A stretch of 64,000 nt of DNA from the NCBI GenBank assembly GCA_963739355.1, contig CAVUAD010000012.1, positions 76,841-140,840 on the forward strand, in the 5' to 3' direction. Each line of letters opens with the position of its first letter. Position 1 is the stretch's first letter. This document shows positions 44,548-52,620 of the stretch, piece by piece. A program made the position numbers and the translations under genes. This stretch comes from JAWVFM01 sp963739355 (lineage in GTDB: Bacteria > Actinomycetota > Thermoleophilia > Solirubrobacterales > 70-9). Below the pieces are notes generated by a model. The model searched no databases and was not told where the DNA came from. It worked only from the letters and a program-made list of their open reading frames with translations.

Positions 44548-44553
44548 TAGGAT
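44548..44553 (+). promoter_or_regulatory. Probable -10 element for a leaderless MoxR operon transcript
   Basis: TAGGAT with a 6-nt spacer to the ATG at 44560 and no Shine-Dalgarno at useful distance. It lies 23 bases after the ABC operon stop, so the MoxR operon probably has a promoter of its own. Confidence 0.5.
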
Positions 44554-44559
44554 CCAGGG

Positions 44560-45510
44560 ATGGCAACGACGCCCACGCTCGATCCGGCCGACGTAGTCGA
44601 CTTCGGGGAGCGGCTGGGCGAGAACATCCGCCGGGCGGTGAAGGTGGACGACGACGCCCTCCGCGGCCTGATCGTCGCCCTCCTCGGCGAGGGCCACGTC
44701 CTGATCGAGGACTTCCCCGGGGTCGGGAAGACCGCGCTGGCGCGATCGCTTGCCCGCTCGATCGACGCCGACTACGCGCGCATCCAGTGCACCGCCGACC
44801 TCCTCCCCGCCGACGTCCTCGGCGCCAACGTCTTCAACCAGAACCAGGCCCGGTTCGAGTTCCACCCCGGGCCGGTCTTCGCCAACGTCGTCCTGGTCGA
44901 CGAGATCAACCGCAGCTCTCCGAAGACGCAGTCGGGCCTGCTCGAGTGCATGCAGGAACGCCACGTCACGCTCGACAACCACCGCCGCGAGCTTGCGAGG
45001 CCGTTCATCGTCATCGCCACCCAGAACCCGATCGAGTACGAGGGCACCTACCCGCTCCCCGAGGCGCAGCTCGACCGGTTCATGGTCCGGCTCAGCCTTG
45101 GCTATCCGGGTACCCAGGAGGAGGCGCAGATGCTGGCGGAGCACGTCGACCGCGATCGGGTTCTCGATCTCGAGCCGATCTTCGACGTGTCCGGGGTGCT
45201 CGCGGCCCAGACGGCCGTGGCCGCGGTGGAGGCCAGCGACGCGCTTCGCAACTACGTCGTGAAGCTCTGCGAGGCTACCCGCCAGGATCCGCGCGTCGAT
45301 GTCGGCGCAAGCCCGCGGGCGAGCCTCCTCCTGTTCCGGGCCGCCAAGGTCGCGGCCGCGCTGGCCGGGCGCGACCACGCGCTTCCCGACGACGTCCAGG
45401 ACCTCGCGCTGCCGGTGCTGGCGCACCGGCTGCTGCTCTCCCCGGGCACGGGCGACGAGGAGCGCGAGGCCGTGATCCGCGACGCGCTCGAGACGGTCCG
45501 CGCGTTGTGA
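44560..45510 (+). CDS. moxR: MoxR-family AAA+ ATPase
   Basis: 316 aa. Walker A is FPGVGKTALARSLARS, Walker B VVLVDEINRSSPKTQ, sensor 1 FIVIATQNPIEYEGTYPLPE, followed by AQLDRFMVRLSLGYPG and the C-terminal lid. MoxR proteins act as chaperones for assembly of partner proteins, typically with DUF58 and transglutaminase-like proteins encoded next, as here. It is the first gene of a three-gene operon; the DUF58 ATG begins one base after its stop. Confidence 0.94.
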   Translation: MATTPTLDPADVVDFGERLGENIRRAVKVDDDALRGLIVALLGEGHVLIEDFPGVGKTALARSLARSIDADYARIQCTADLLPADVLGANVFNQNQARFEFHPGPVFANVVLVDEINRSSPKTQSGLLECMQERHVTLDNHRRELARPFIVIATQNPIEYEGTYPLPEAQLDRFMVRLSLGYPGTQEEAQMLAEHVDRDRVLDLEPIFDVSGVLAAQTAVAAVEASDALRNYVVKLCEATRQDPRVDVGASPRASLLLFRAAKVAAALAGRDHALPDDVQDLALPVLAHRLLLSPGTGDEEREAVIRDALETVRAL

Positions 45511-45511
45511 G

Positions 45512-46621
45512 ATGAAGACCGGCGCCGCGACGCTCTGGGCTGGAGTCGCGCTGCTGGTCGCCGGCCTGTTCTTCGGCTCGCCGGCGGTGGAGCTGCCGGG
45601 AGTGGCGCTGCTGGCTCTGACCTTCGGCCTGCGGACATGGGTGTCGCGCGCCGCGCGGCGCCTGCGGGTGGAAGCGCTGCCCGGGCAGTCCACCGCGATC
45701 GAGGGCGAGCCCTACGACCTTTGCGTCCGGATCGCGGGCACGGAACGCTTCTCTCCCGGCGGGTGGATCGAGCACCCCGCCCTGCCCGGCTCGCGGGTCG
45801 ACCTTGGTACCCCTCTCGCCGCCGAGGCCCACCTCGAGCTGCGCTTCGAGCGCCGCGGCCGCCACGCACTGGGTGCGCCGACCCTCGTCGTCGCGGATCC
45901 GCTGGGCCAGCGCGAGGCGCGGATCGAGGGCACGGACCGAGTGCGCGTACTCGTCCTCCCGCGGATCGAGCCGGTGGTTCGGCCCGATCGCGAGGGCGCC
46001 GGAGAAGGCGTCGCCGAGCTCGGTGCGCTGGAGAGCCTGCTCGACAGCACGGCCTCCACCCGCTCGGCGGGGGTGGACGTGGACATCGACGGCCTGCGCC
46101 CGCACCAGCCGGGCAGCCCGAGCTCGCGCATCCACTGGCCCACCGTCGCGAGGACCGGCGAGCTCTACGAGCGTCTCCTCGTCGCCAATGCCGAGGGCGG
46201 GCCGCTGGTGGTCCTCGACGCGAGCAACCCGGCCAGCCCGGAGGCGCTTGACAGCGCGGTGCGGGCGGCGGCGTCGCTCTGCGTCGCCCTCGCTCGGGCG
46301 AACGGGTGCTCACTCAGCATCAGCGGCCACGATCGGCCGTTCGCCATCGATCGCGGTATGCGCGCCTGGGCTCCCGCCCACGCCGCGCTGGCGCTCGTGG
46401 GCCCGGCACGGGCCGCGCCCGTGAGTCGCTCGAAGCGCATCGACGTCGCGTTCTGGGTCACGGCGGCCACGGTGCCCCCGTCCCTCTCGCTCGGGGCGAC
46501 GACCAGCTTCATGGTCTCCCCGTCCCCGCCCTCCGGCCAGCCGCCGGCGTTCACTGTGGCCGGCTGCACCGGCTGGCTTGCGGGGCGCGCCGTCGTTCGC
46601 CGGCAGGCGGTGGCGGCATGA
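45512..46621 (+). CDS. DUF58 domain protein
   Basis: 369 aa. Two N-terminal membrane segments (LWAGVALLVAGLFFG, LPGVALLALTFGL) precede a beta-rich region and the DUF58 motif VDIDGLRPHQPGSPSSRIHW, after which a von Willebrand-like fold (PLVVLDASNPASPEALD) continues. DUF58 proteins accompany MoxR ATPases and are thought to form a membrane-linked complex with them. The TGA overlaps the ATG of the transglutaminase gene. Confidence 0.9.
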   Translation: MKTGAATLWAGVALLVAGLFFGSPAVELPGVALLALTFGLRTWVSRAARRLRVEALPGQSTAIEGEPYDLCVRIAGTERFSPGGWIEHPALPGSRVDLGTPLAAEAHLELRFERRGRHALGAPTLVVADPLGQREARIEGTDRVRVLVLPRIEPVVRPDREGAGEGVAELGALESLLDSTASTRSAGVDVDIDGLRPHQPGSPSSRIHWPTVARTGELYERLLVANAEGGPLVVLDASNPASPEALDSAVRAAASLCVALARANGCSLSISGHDRPFAIDRGMRAWAPAHAALALVGPARAAPVSRSKRIDVAFWVTAATVPPSLSLGATTSFMVSPSPPSGQPPAFTVAGCTGWLAGRAVVRRQAVAA

Positions 46622-49023
46622 GCGCCGCGGCGGCCACCGCCGCCCCCGCAGCGTTCACCGCGCCACGGGCCGGCGCGCGGCCCTCCCCGCGACGCGCCCG
46701 CCTCGCCGAGCTCGCGGCCTTCGCGGCGCTTGCGCTGCTGATCGCCCTCGCCTGGAACCGCCTCGTCACCGGCACCCCTGCCTGGCGGCTCGCGCTCGTC
46801 GTGGCGTTCGCGACGCTCGCGGCCGCGGCCGCGCAGGCCCTCGCCCGCAATGACGGCTCGCGCTGGGTGCGCGTGCTCGCGATCGCCTTCCCGGTTCTGT
46901 CGATCGGCGCCGGCCTCGTCGCCGTCGGCGTGCCCGCCCGGCTGCTCCTGCCGGCCGGCTGGAGCGAGCTGAGCTCGCACATACGCACCGCGATCAGCGA
47001 GCTGGGCGAGACGCAGTACCCGTACACGGGCTCTGACGACTGGGCCAGGGTGACGGCCCTCGCGGCGATTCCCATCCTCCTCGGGCTCATCGCCGCATTC
47101 GCGTTCTGGCAGGGCCCGCGGGGCCCGCGGCTGCGGATGGTGGCGCTCGGCATCGGCATCGCCGCCTTCGCGCTGCCCTCGATCATGAACTCGCACGCCG
47201 CGACCCTGCTGGACGGGGCGGCGCTGTTCTGCGTGGTGTGCGCGTGGGTCTGGCTGCCGCGCCTGGCCGGAGCCGGGGGCCGCCTGATGGCAGGAGTCGT
47301 CATCGCCCTCGCCGGCATCTCGATCCCCGTCGTCGCCGCGATCGGCAGCGACTCGCCCATCGTGGACTACACGAACTGGAACCCGTTCAAGAGCATCGCG
47401 AACATCAGCGAGTCGTTCGCCTGGGACCAGACCTATGGGCCGCTCGACTGGGAGCGCAACGGATCGGTTCTGCTTCACGTCCAGAGCCACGGGCCGCACT
47501 ACTGGCGGACGGTGGTCCTCAACCAGTTCGACGGGTTCGGCTGGGGGAGCTCCCTGGCCTCGGCGGAGCCCGGGACGGAGCTGCCGTCCGGGGTGACGCT
47601 GCAGAACGCCTCCTCCTCACTCAACCCCCAGTGGATCTCGCGTCTGAAGGTCACGGTCGGGGAGTTGACGAGCGACACCGCGATTGGGGCCGGCACGGTC
47701 CTCTCGGTCAGAGGACTGGACGGCGCCCAGGTTGAGGGCACCCGCGTGGCCCTGCCCACCGATCAGCCGCTCGAGCCCGGCGAAACCTACAGCCTGAAGG
47801 CCTACGTCCCGGATCCCACGACCTCCGAGCTGAAGACGGTGCCGGCGCGGTTCCCGGCCGCCCTGTCGCTCTACCGCGCCGTCTCCCTCCCCGTTGCGCA
47901 GCGCACGCCCGTGGAGTTCAAGGACACCGGCAGAGGTGCCCAGCGGGACCGCGGGCGGGGAGCGCAGCTGCCGATCACGGTGCAGCGCGTGATCGTCCCC
48001 CCGTGGACTCCCGGCGGCACGACCGATCCGGACGTCGCGAAGGCGATCGCCGCCTCGCCGTACGCCGGGGCCTACGCGCTCGCGCGCCGGCTCACCGCGG
48101 GCGCGAAGACCGAGTACGCGGCCGTTGAGGCGATCGAGCAGCACCTCCAGCGCAACTACACCTACAGCGAGACCCCGCCGCAGCGCCGTTACCCGCTGCG
48201 CGCGTTCCTGTTTCGGGACCGCATCGGCTACTGCCAGCAGTTCTCGGGCTCGATGGCGCTGATGCTGCGGCTGCTCGGCATCCCCGTGCGGGTGGCGTCG
48301 GGGTTCGCCCCCGGAATCAACGACGCCAACGGCGACTACAAGATCACGGACATCGACGCCCACGCCTGGGACGAGGTGTACTTCATCGGCATCGGCTGGG
48401 TCCCCTTCGACCCCACCCCCAGCGTGGCGCCCGCCGCCCGGCCGCCGGGCGCGCTACCAGCCCTTCCGGCCGCCGCCACCCGCGCCGGCCCGCGCGAGCT
48501 GCTCGGATCTCAGCCCGCGCCGGGGGGCTCGATTGCGGGGACGCCGGTGATCACGAGAAGCTCCTCCGGCTTCCCGTGGGGGCTTGCAGTCCTGGCAGCC
48601 CTGGCGCTCGCCGCCACCGGCGCCTTCTCCGTGCTCGTCCGGCTGCGGGAACGGCAGTACCGAGAGCTCCCCGACACGGCGGCCACCGAGCTTCTCCTCC
48701 GCGAACTGGAACTTGCGCTCTCGCGCCTGCGCTACCGGATCGTGCCCGGCGACACCCTCCTGAGCGTGGAACGCCGGCTGGCGGCGACGTCCGGGCCCGT
48801 CGCGGCTGCCTACACCGCATCGATCCGGCGCCACCGCTATGCGCCGGGCGTGCCCGCGGGGCCGACGCTCGGCGACCGGGAAGCGCTGCGCGACGAGCTG
48901 GGCGCCAACGGCGGAACCCTGATGCGCCTGCGTGCCCTGCTCGCGATCCCGCCGGGCGCGCCCTCAGTGCCCCGGGAGGCTCGCAAAGGCAAGCCGCGCC
49001 ACGGCGACGGCGCCGGCCTGTAG
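46618..49023 (+). CDS. Transglutaminase-like membrane protein (TgpA/DUF3488 type)
   Basis: 801 aa. The first 260 residues hold about seven helices. An external part of about 450 residues contains the transglutaminase-like domain with Cys539 (GYCQQFSGSMALMLR), His582 (IDAHAWDEVYF) and Asp598 (WVPFDPTP), so the catalytic triad is complete. A further helix (GLAVLAALALAATGAFSVLV) and a DUF4129-like cytosolic tail end the protein. With MoxR and DUF58 it forms a common actinobacterial module of unproven substrate. Its last 60 bases overlap the convergent lipoprotein gene. Confidence 0.9.
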   Translation: MSAAAATAAPAAFTAPRAGARPSPRRARLAELAAFAALALLIALAWNRLVTGTPAWRLALVVAFATLAAAAAQALARNDGSRWVRVLAIAFPVLSIGAGLVAVGVPARLLLPAGWSELSSHIRTAISELGETQYPYTGSDDWARVTALAAIPILLGLIAAFAFWQGPRGPRLRMVALGIGIAAFALPSIMNSHAATLLDGAALFCVVCAWVWLPRLAGAGGRLMAGVVIALAGISIPVVAAIGSDSPIVDYTNWNPFKSIANISESFAWDQTYGPLDWERNGSVLLHVQSHGPHYWRTVVLNQFDGFGWGSSLASAEPGTELPSGVTLQNASSSLNPQWISRLKVTVGELTSDTAIGAGTVLSVRGLDGAQVEGTRVALPTDQPLEPGETYSLKAYVPDPTTSELKTVPARFPAALSLYRAVSLPVAQRTPVEFKDTGRGAQRDRGRGAQLPITVQRVIVPPWTPGGTTDPDVAKAIAASPYAGAYALARRLTAGAKTEYAAVEAIEQHLQRNYTYSETPPQRRYPLRAFLFRDRIGYCQQFSGSMALMLRLLGIPVRVASGFAPGINDANGDYKITDIDAHAWDEVYFIGIGWVPFDPTPSVAPAARPPGALPALPAAATRAGPRELLGSQPAPGGSIAGTPVITRSSSGFPWGLAVLAALALAATGAFSVLVRLRERQYRELPDTAATELLLRELELALSRLRYRIVPGDTLLSVERRLAATSGPVAAAYTASIRRHRYAPGVPAGPTLGDREALRDELGANGGTLMRLRALLAIPPGAPSVPREARKGKPRHGDGAGL

Positions 49024-49536
49024 CCCGGCGTTTCCGACGCCTTTCACGTTGAAGTCGACGATCACGTAGCGGCGGCCCTTCACGGTGAGCAGCTGCTCCG
49101 ATTGCGGAATCCAGTTTGCGCCGGCGTTGCCCGGGAGGTTCTCGCCCACCCCGTTCACCGGGTGCGGAGAGAGCTGCTTGCTGGTGCCGAACTGGGCGAG
49201 CTCGGTGACACGGTTCTCGTAGCGCCGGTGCGAGCGCGAGGCGGTGTCGAGGTTGACGTGGAGGCGCACGCCGGGCGCCCTGTAGCGGCAGGCCAGCAGC
49301 GTCGGCGTTCCCGTCGCGTACCCCTTCAGCTTGGGGGGCTTCCCGCCCGTGGCGTCCGCGACGATCGCCGCGATTCTCGCCGTTGGCATCCGCAGACAGG
49401 TGACGCCGGGATGCGGGATCTGCGTTGCCGCGGAGGTGGAGGCGGACGAGGAGGTCGAGGCTGTCCCCGAGCCGCCGCCGCAGCCCGCGAGGAGCACGAG
49501 CCCGGCGAGCAGGGCGATTGCCGGCGCCACGCGCAT
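48964..49536 (-). CDS. Hypothetical lipoprotein
   Basis: 190 aa. The signal peptide IALLAGLVLLAGCGGG ends in a clear lipobox, followed by a Ser/Thr linker. The mature part, including LRMPTARIAAIVADATGGK, YATGTPTLLACRYRAPGVRL and AVAVARLAFASLPG, resembles small exported actinobacterial proteins with no assigned role. The ATG shares bases with the stop of the upstream DUF1697 gene (ATGA), so the two form an operon. The 3' end overlaps the transglutaminase gene by 60 bases. Confidence 0.75.
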   Translation of the reverse strand: MRVAPAIALLAGLVLLAGCGGGSGTASTSSSASTSAATQIPHPGVTCLRMPTARIAAIVADATGGKPPKLKGYATGTPTLLACRYRAPGVRLHVNLDTASRSHRRYENRVTELAQFGTSKQLSPHPVNGVGENLPGNAGANWIPQSEQLLTVKGRRYVIVDFNVKGVGNAGLQAGAVAVARLAFASLPGH

Positions 49537-50081
49537 CAGTCGAAGAACTTGGCGACCATGGCCTCCACGGTGCCCATCGTCCGCTTCGTCGCCGGCCCGA
49601 TCATCTTGTCGATCGCGCCGAGGTCCAGGCCCGAGTCCATCATTCCGCCGCTCGGCAACCAGTAGAGCTCTCGCCCCTTGATCGCCAGGCGGTCTCGGCC
49701 GGTTGCCATCGCAAGGACCCGGCGGCGCGCGGTAGCGCTCGGCTTCTCGAGGAGCAGGTCGACCTGAAGCTTGCCGTCGGAGCGCTCCACCTCCTTCGCC
49801 GGAAACGGCCGATGCTTCGCGATTGCCCTGCACTCCGCCTCGCTGCGGAGGAAGACGACGACGTCGAAGCCGAACGCCTCCGCCAGGGCCGCCTCAGCGG
49901 CCGCGGCCATTTTCGCCTCGCCGGTTCGGGATGCGGTGGAGAACGCGACGTTCCCGCTGGCCCGGAAGGTGGCCACGTCCTCGAAGCCGGCGTGCTCGAA
50001 GGCCGCGCGCAGCGCACTGCTCGGCGTCTTGCGCTTGCCGGCGAGATTCACGCCGCGAAGGAATGCCGCGTACCGCCCCAC
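49536..50081 (-). CDS. DUF1697 domain protein
   Basis: 181 aa from GTG 50081. The family signature is at the N-terminus: YAAFLRGVNLAGKRKTPSSA and VATFRASGNVAFST, then VVFLRSEAECRAI and RLAIKGRELYWLPSGGM. DUF1697 proteins are soluble and of unknown function. A longer upstream frame exists but has no family similarity. The gene is coupled to the downstream lipoprotein and divergent from the degenerate cupredoxin, with about 70 bases between. Confidence 0.85.
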   Translation of the reverse strand: MGRYAAFLRGVNLAGKRKTPSSALRAAFEHAGFEDVATFRASGNVAFSTASRTGEAKMAAAAEAALAEAFGFDVVVFLRSEAECRAIAKHRPFPAKEVERSDGKLQVDLLLEKPSATARRRVLAMATGRDRLAIKGRELYWLPSGGMMDSGLDLGAIDKMIGPATKRTMGTVEAMVAKFFD

Positions 50082-50154
50082 ATCCCAAGTCTTGCAGCCC
50101 TTGAACCTTCGGCATGCTGCGGCGGTAGAGCCAAATCGGCCGAAGTTCGACCAC

Positions 50155-50403
50155 GTGACGGTCGCCGGGTCCACGCTCACCTCGTATCACTGGAAGCCTT
50201 CGAAGGTGACGATCGGCAAGGGCCAGAAGGTCCACTTCAACTCGAACAGCAACGCCGCGCACAACGTCACCTTCCACTCCCTTCACAAGCACTCGAAGAC
50301 CGGGGCGTCGGAGACCTGCAGCCTGCGGTTCAAGAAGCCCGGCACCTACCACTTCGTCGGCACCGTGCACGGCTTCAAGGGCAAGGTCATCGTCACCAAG
50401 TAG
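50155..50403 (+). pseudogene. Degenerate cupredoxin-like gene without signal peptide or copper ligands
   Basis: 82 codons from GTG 50155, the first usable in-frame start; the frame upstream is not protein-like and no signal peptide is encoded. The cupredoxin fold is clear (YHWKPSKVTIGKGQKVHF, AAHNVTFHS, KPGTYHF then VGTVHGFKGKVIV). In normal family members the last segment reads V-C-T-x-H-x-x-M; here Cys is Gly and Met is lost with a one-residue deletion. Only one His of the type 1 copper set and His in AAHNV remain. Either it is decaying or it is a copper-free derivative. Confidence 0.6.
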
Positions 50404-50428
50404 CCGGCTCGCGGCGGCGCCCGTCGCG

Positions 50429-50434
50429 TAGGGT
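50429..50434 (+). promoter_or_regulatory. Probable -10 element for a leaderless LysE-type gene
   Basis: TAGGGT with a 7-nt spacer to the ATG at 50442; no Shine-Dalgarno is present. The spacing matches the elements at 32311, 44548 and 52513. Confidence 0.4.
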
Positions 50435-50441
50435 GCCGCGC

Positions 50442-51065
50442 ATGCATCCCGCGCTCGTCGGCTTCGGCCTCGGCTTCTTCGTCGCCCTGCAGCTGGGGCC
50501 GATGTCGCTGTTCTTGATTCGCTCGACGCTTCGCGAGGGCTGGGCGGTGGGGCTGGCGATCGGCGCAGGGATCGCCGCGATCGACGGCCTCTACGCCGCC
50601 CTCGGCGCGGCGGGGGCCGCCCCCTTCCTGGCGATCCCGGCGCTTCGCGCGGCCCTTGGGCTTGTCGGTGCCGCGGTGCTGATCGCCCTTGGCGTTCGGA
50701 CCCTGTGGAGCGCCTTCCGGGTACGGCTCGGCGGGGAGGTCCAGAGCGACGTCGCCGGCCCGCGGCGAGCCTTCGCCACCTCCCTCGGCGCCACCGCCTC
50801 CAACCCGGCGACGATCATCTCCTGGTCGGCGATCTTCGCCGCCGCGACCACCGCGGGGGCCACGGACTCGGCGGCGTCCGCCGTGCTGCTCGTCGCGGGC
50901 GTGGCCGTCGGCAGCGCCACCTGGGGAGCGACGCTTGCGACCCTCGTCGGGCTGAGCCGGCGCCGGTTCAACGACCGGGCGCTTCGCTGGGTCGACATCG
51001 TGGCCGGCGCCGGGATCGCCGGCTTCGGCACCGCGCTCGCCTACTCGACGGTAAGCGACTCCTAG
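50442..51065 (+). CDS. LysE/RhtB family exporter
   Basis: 207 aa with about six helices. The family signature GFFVALQLGPMSLFLIRSTL is near the N-terminus, followed by GWAVGLAIGAGIAAIDGLYA and ATSLGATASNPATIISWSAI. LysE-type proteins export basic or neutral amino acids and related metabolites; the substrate is not predictable. A perfect hairpin follows, before the convergent channel gene. Confidence 0.88.
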   Translation: MHPALVGFGLGFFVALQLGPMSLFLIRSTLREGWAVGLAIGAGIAAIDGLYAALGAAGAAPFLAIPALRAALGLVGAAVLIALGVRTLWSAFRVRLGGEVQSDVAGPRRAFATSLGATASNPATIISWSAIFAAATTAGATDSAASAVLLVAGVAVGSATWGATLATLVGLSRRRFNDRALRWVDIVAGAGIAGFGTALAYSTVSDS

Positions 51066-51112
51066 CCCGCCGGCATCTGCCTGAGGCCGTGGAGGTCCTC
51101 AAGGCAAGGCCG

Positions 51113-51136
51113 CCTCCGCCGCTCTCGCGGCGGAGG
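51113..51136. terminator. Hairpin between convergent LysE and potassium channel genes
   Basis: A perfect 10-bp stem CCTCCGCCGC/GCGGCGGAGG with loop TCTC ends one base before the channel gene stop. It is placed to serve as a terminator in both directions, although no U-run is present. Confidence 0.6.
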
Positions 51137-51137
51137 G

Positions 51138-51839
51138 TTACTTCCGCCCGCCGCCGCGATTGGACGAGTGCACGGTGCCGGACGGCAGCCTGCCGAGGTT
51201 GCCGACGATCAGCGCGACCACGCTGACGAGGTAGATCTGGCCGATCAGCGCCTCGATGATCGCCACGGAGCGACCGAGCTCGATGTTCGCCACCAGGTCG
51301 CCATAGCCGACGGTGGTGAGCGTGGCGTAGCTGAAGTAGAGGTAGTCGGCCGGAGTCCCCACGTGGCCCTGCTGGAAGAACGGCTCCGAGGCCTGCGAGG
51401 CGATGATCGCGTCGATGAAGGTGAAGATGAGCCCGATCAGCAGGTAGACGCTCAGCACGCCGATGATCGTCCGCACGGTCACCCGGTGGCGGGCCTGCAT
51501 GTCGTCGATCATCCCGAGCACCAGGGCGATTGGGGCGAAGGCGATCAGCATCAGGTTGATCACGCGGGTGTCGAGGACGCCAAGCGAGGTGAAGTCCGCG
51601 AGGGCGATCGCCGACACGGCGACGCAGCCGATGATGAACGCGATGATCACCCGGTCGAGCGTGCCGTGGATGTGGCCCACGTTCAGCGCGAAGAGCAGCG
51701 TCCCGGCCTGCAGGACGACGATGACGAACTGGGTCCAGTCCCGGTCAGGCGCCGCAAGCTGGAAGCCGATGGTCGCCAGGATCAGGAGGAGGATCGCCAG
51801 GTAGCGCTGGGTGTCCGTGCGTCGGAAGGCCCTGAACAT
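51138..51839 (-). CDS. Two-pore-helix potassium channel protein
   Basis: 233 aa from ATG 51839; an in-frame start at 51869 is possible. Several N-terminal helices (YLAILLLILATIGFQL, FVIVVLQAGTLLFALNVG, VIIAFIIGCVAVSAIALA) precede the pore. The selectivity filter TLTTVGYGDL is exact and is followed by the final helix AIIEALIGQIYLVSVVALIV. No RCK/TrkA-N domain or clear voltage-sensor arginine series is seen. It should conduct K+ across the cytoplasmic membrane. Confidence 0.88.
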   Translation of the reverse strand: MFRAFRRTDTQRYLAILLLILATIGFQLAAPDRDWTQFVIVVLQAGTLLFALNVGHIHGTLDRVIIAFIIGCVAVSAIALADFTSLGVLDTRVINLMLIAFAPIALVLGMIDDMQARHRVTVRTIIGVLSVYLLIGLIFTFIDAIIASQASEPFFQQGHVGTPADYLYFSYATLTTVGYGDLVANIELGRSVAIIEALIGQIYLVSVVALIVGNLGRLPSGTVHSSNRGGGRK

Positions 51840-51948
51840 TCGGCTTTGACTCTTCGCGTGCGGGCGCACCGCACCTGCCCCTGCACGACGACGCGCATGA
51901 GCGCCGCGGCCGCCTCACGAATCGCGCTCGCCGGGCGTTTCAACTCAC

Positions 51949-52515
51949 ATGCAATGGACGCAGCCACACGAGCCCCCCGCAGTCGAGGTCTGGGACGTCT
52001 TCGAGAGCCCGCTCGGCCCGCTGACCCTGGCGGCCACGGACCGCGGCGTGCGCTCCGTGGCCTTCCCGCGCCGCAACGCCCGGAACGACGAGTCGCGGCG
52101 CAGCCCGGCGACGCTCGCTCCCGTCGTCCGCCAGCTCGAGGAGTACTTCGCGGGCGAGCGGACCGCGTTCGACCTGCGGCTGGACATCACCGGCGCCGCC
52201 GGTGACCCCCTGGCCCTCCGCGTCTGGAACGAGCTGCGGAGGATCCCGTACGGCTCGACGACCACCTACGGAGCCCTGGGCGCCGCGATCGGCCGCGCGA
52301 ACGCCCGCGAGGTCGGCGCCCGCGTCGGCGGCACGCCGGTGCCGATCGTGATTCCGTGCCACCGCGTGATCGGCGCTGACGGCTCGCTGACGGGGTACGG
52401 CGGCGGCCTGCACCGCAAGAAGCAGCTGCTCCTGCTCGAGCGCCGTGGAACCGGGAACCCCGGCCCGCTCCCCGCCTGGGCCCACGAGCAGCTCGGCCTC
52501 CTCGCCGTTTCCTAG
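51949..52515 (+). CDS. ogt: Methylated-DNA-[protein]-cysteine S-methyltransferase
   Basis: 188 aa. The acceptor Cys137 sits in PIVIPCHRVIGADGSLTGYGG, and the DNA-binding part is WNELRRIPYGSTTTYGALGA with AVGGTPV-like residues (ARVGGTPV). The N-terminal domain (WDVFESPLGPLTLAATDRGV) is of Ogt/Ada-C type. It repairs O6-alkylguanine by irreversible transfer to Cys137. The start at 51949 has no strong ribosome site. The end of the gene contains the likely -10 of the next transcript. Confidence 0.93.
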   Translation: MQWTQPHEPPAVEVWDVFESPLGPLTLAATDRGVRSVAFPRRNARNDESRRSPATLAPVVRQLEEYFAGERTAFDLRLDITGAAGDPLALRVWNELRRIPYGSTTTYGALGAAIGRANAREVGARVGGTPVPIVIPCHRVIGADGSLTGYGGGLHRKKQLLLLERRGTGNPGPLPAWAHEQLGLLAVS

Positions 52516-52518
52516 GAT
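52513..52518 (+). promoter_or_regulatory. Probable -10 element before a short leader ORF and MFS gene
   Basis: TAGGAT overlaps the MGMT stop codon and is followed 6 nt later by ATG 52525. The spacing equals that of the MoxR promoter, so the transcript would start at or next to this ATG. Confidence 0.4.
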
Positions 52519-52524
52519 CCCGGC

Positions 52525-52602
52525 ATGGGGTCGAAGCCGGTAGTCGGAGGGATGTCACACTCTCCTGCCTGCTGCACTGAGACTCTTTCAGCCGTTCTGT
52601 AG
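52525..52602 (+). CDS. Possible leaderless leader peptide, 25 aa, upstream of the MFS exporter
   Basis: ATG 52525 to TAG 52602 encodes a short peptide with consecutive cysteines (SHSPACCTET). The stop is 18 bases before the MFS start, and GGAGG lies between. Short leaderless cysteine-containing uORFs are known as attenuators in mycobacteria. Here the role, and even translation, is inferred only from the promoter-like hexamer and spacing. A chance ORF is the alternative. Confidence 0.3.
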   Translation: MGSKPVVGGMSHSPACCTETLSAVL

Positions 52603-52620
52603 TCCCGCCCCGGAGGAGCA

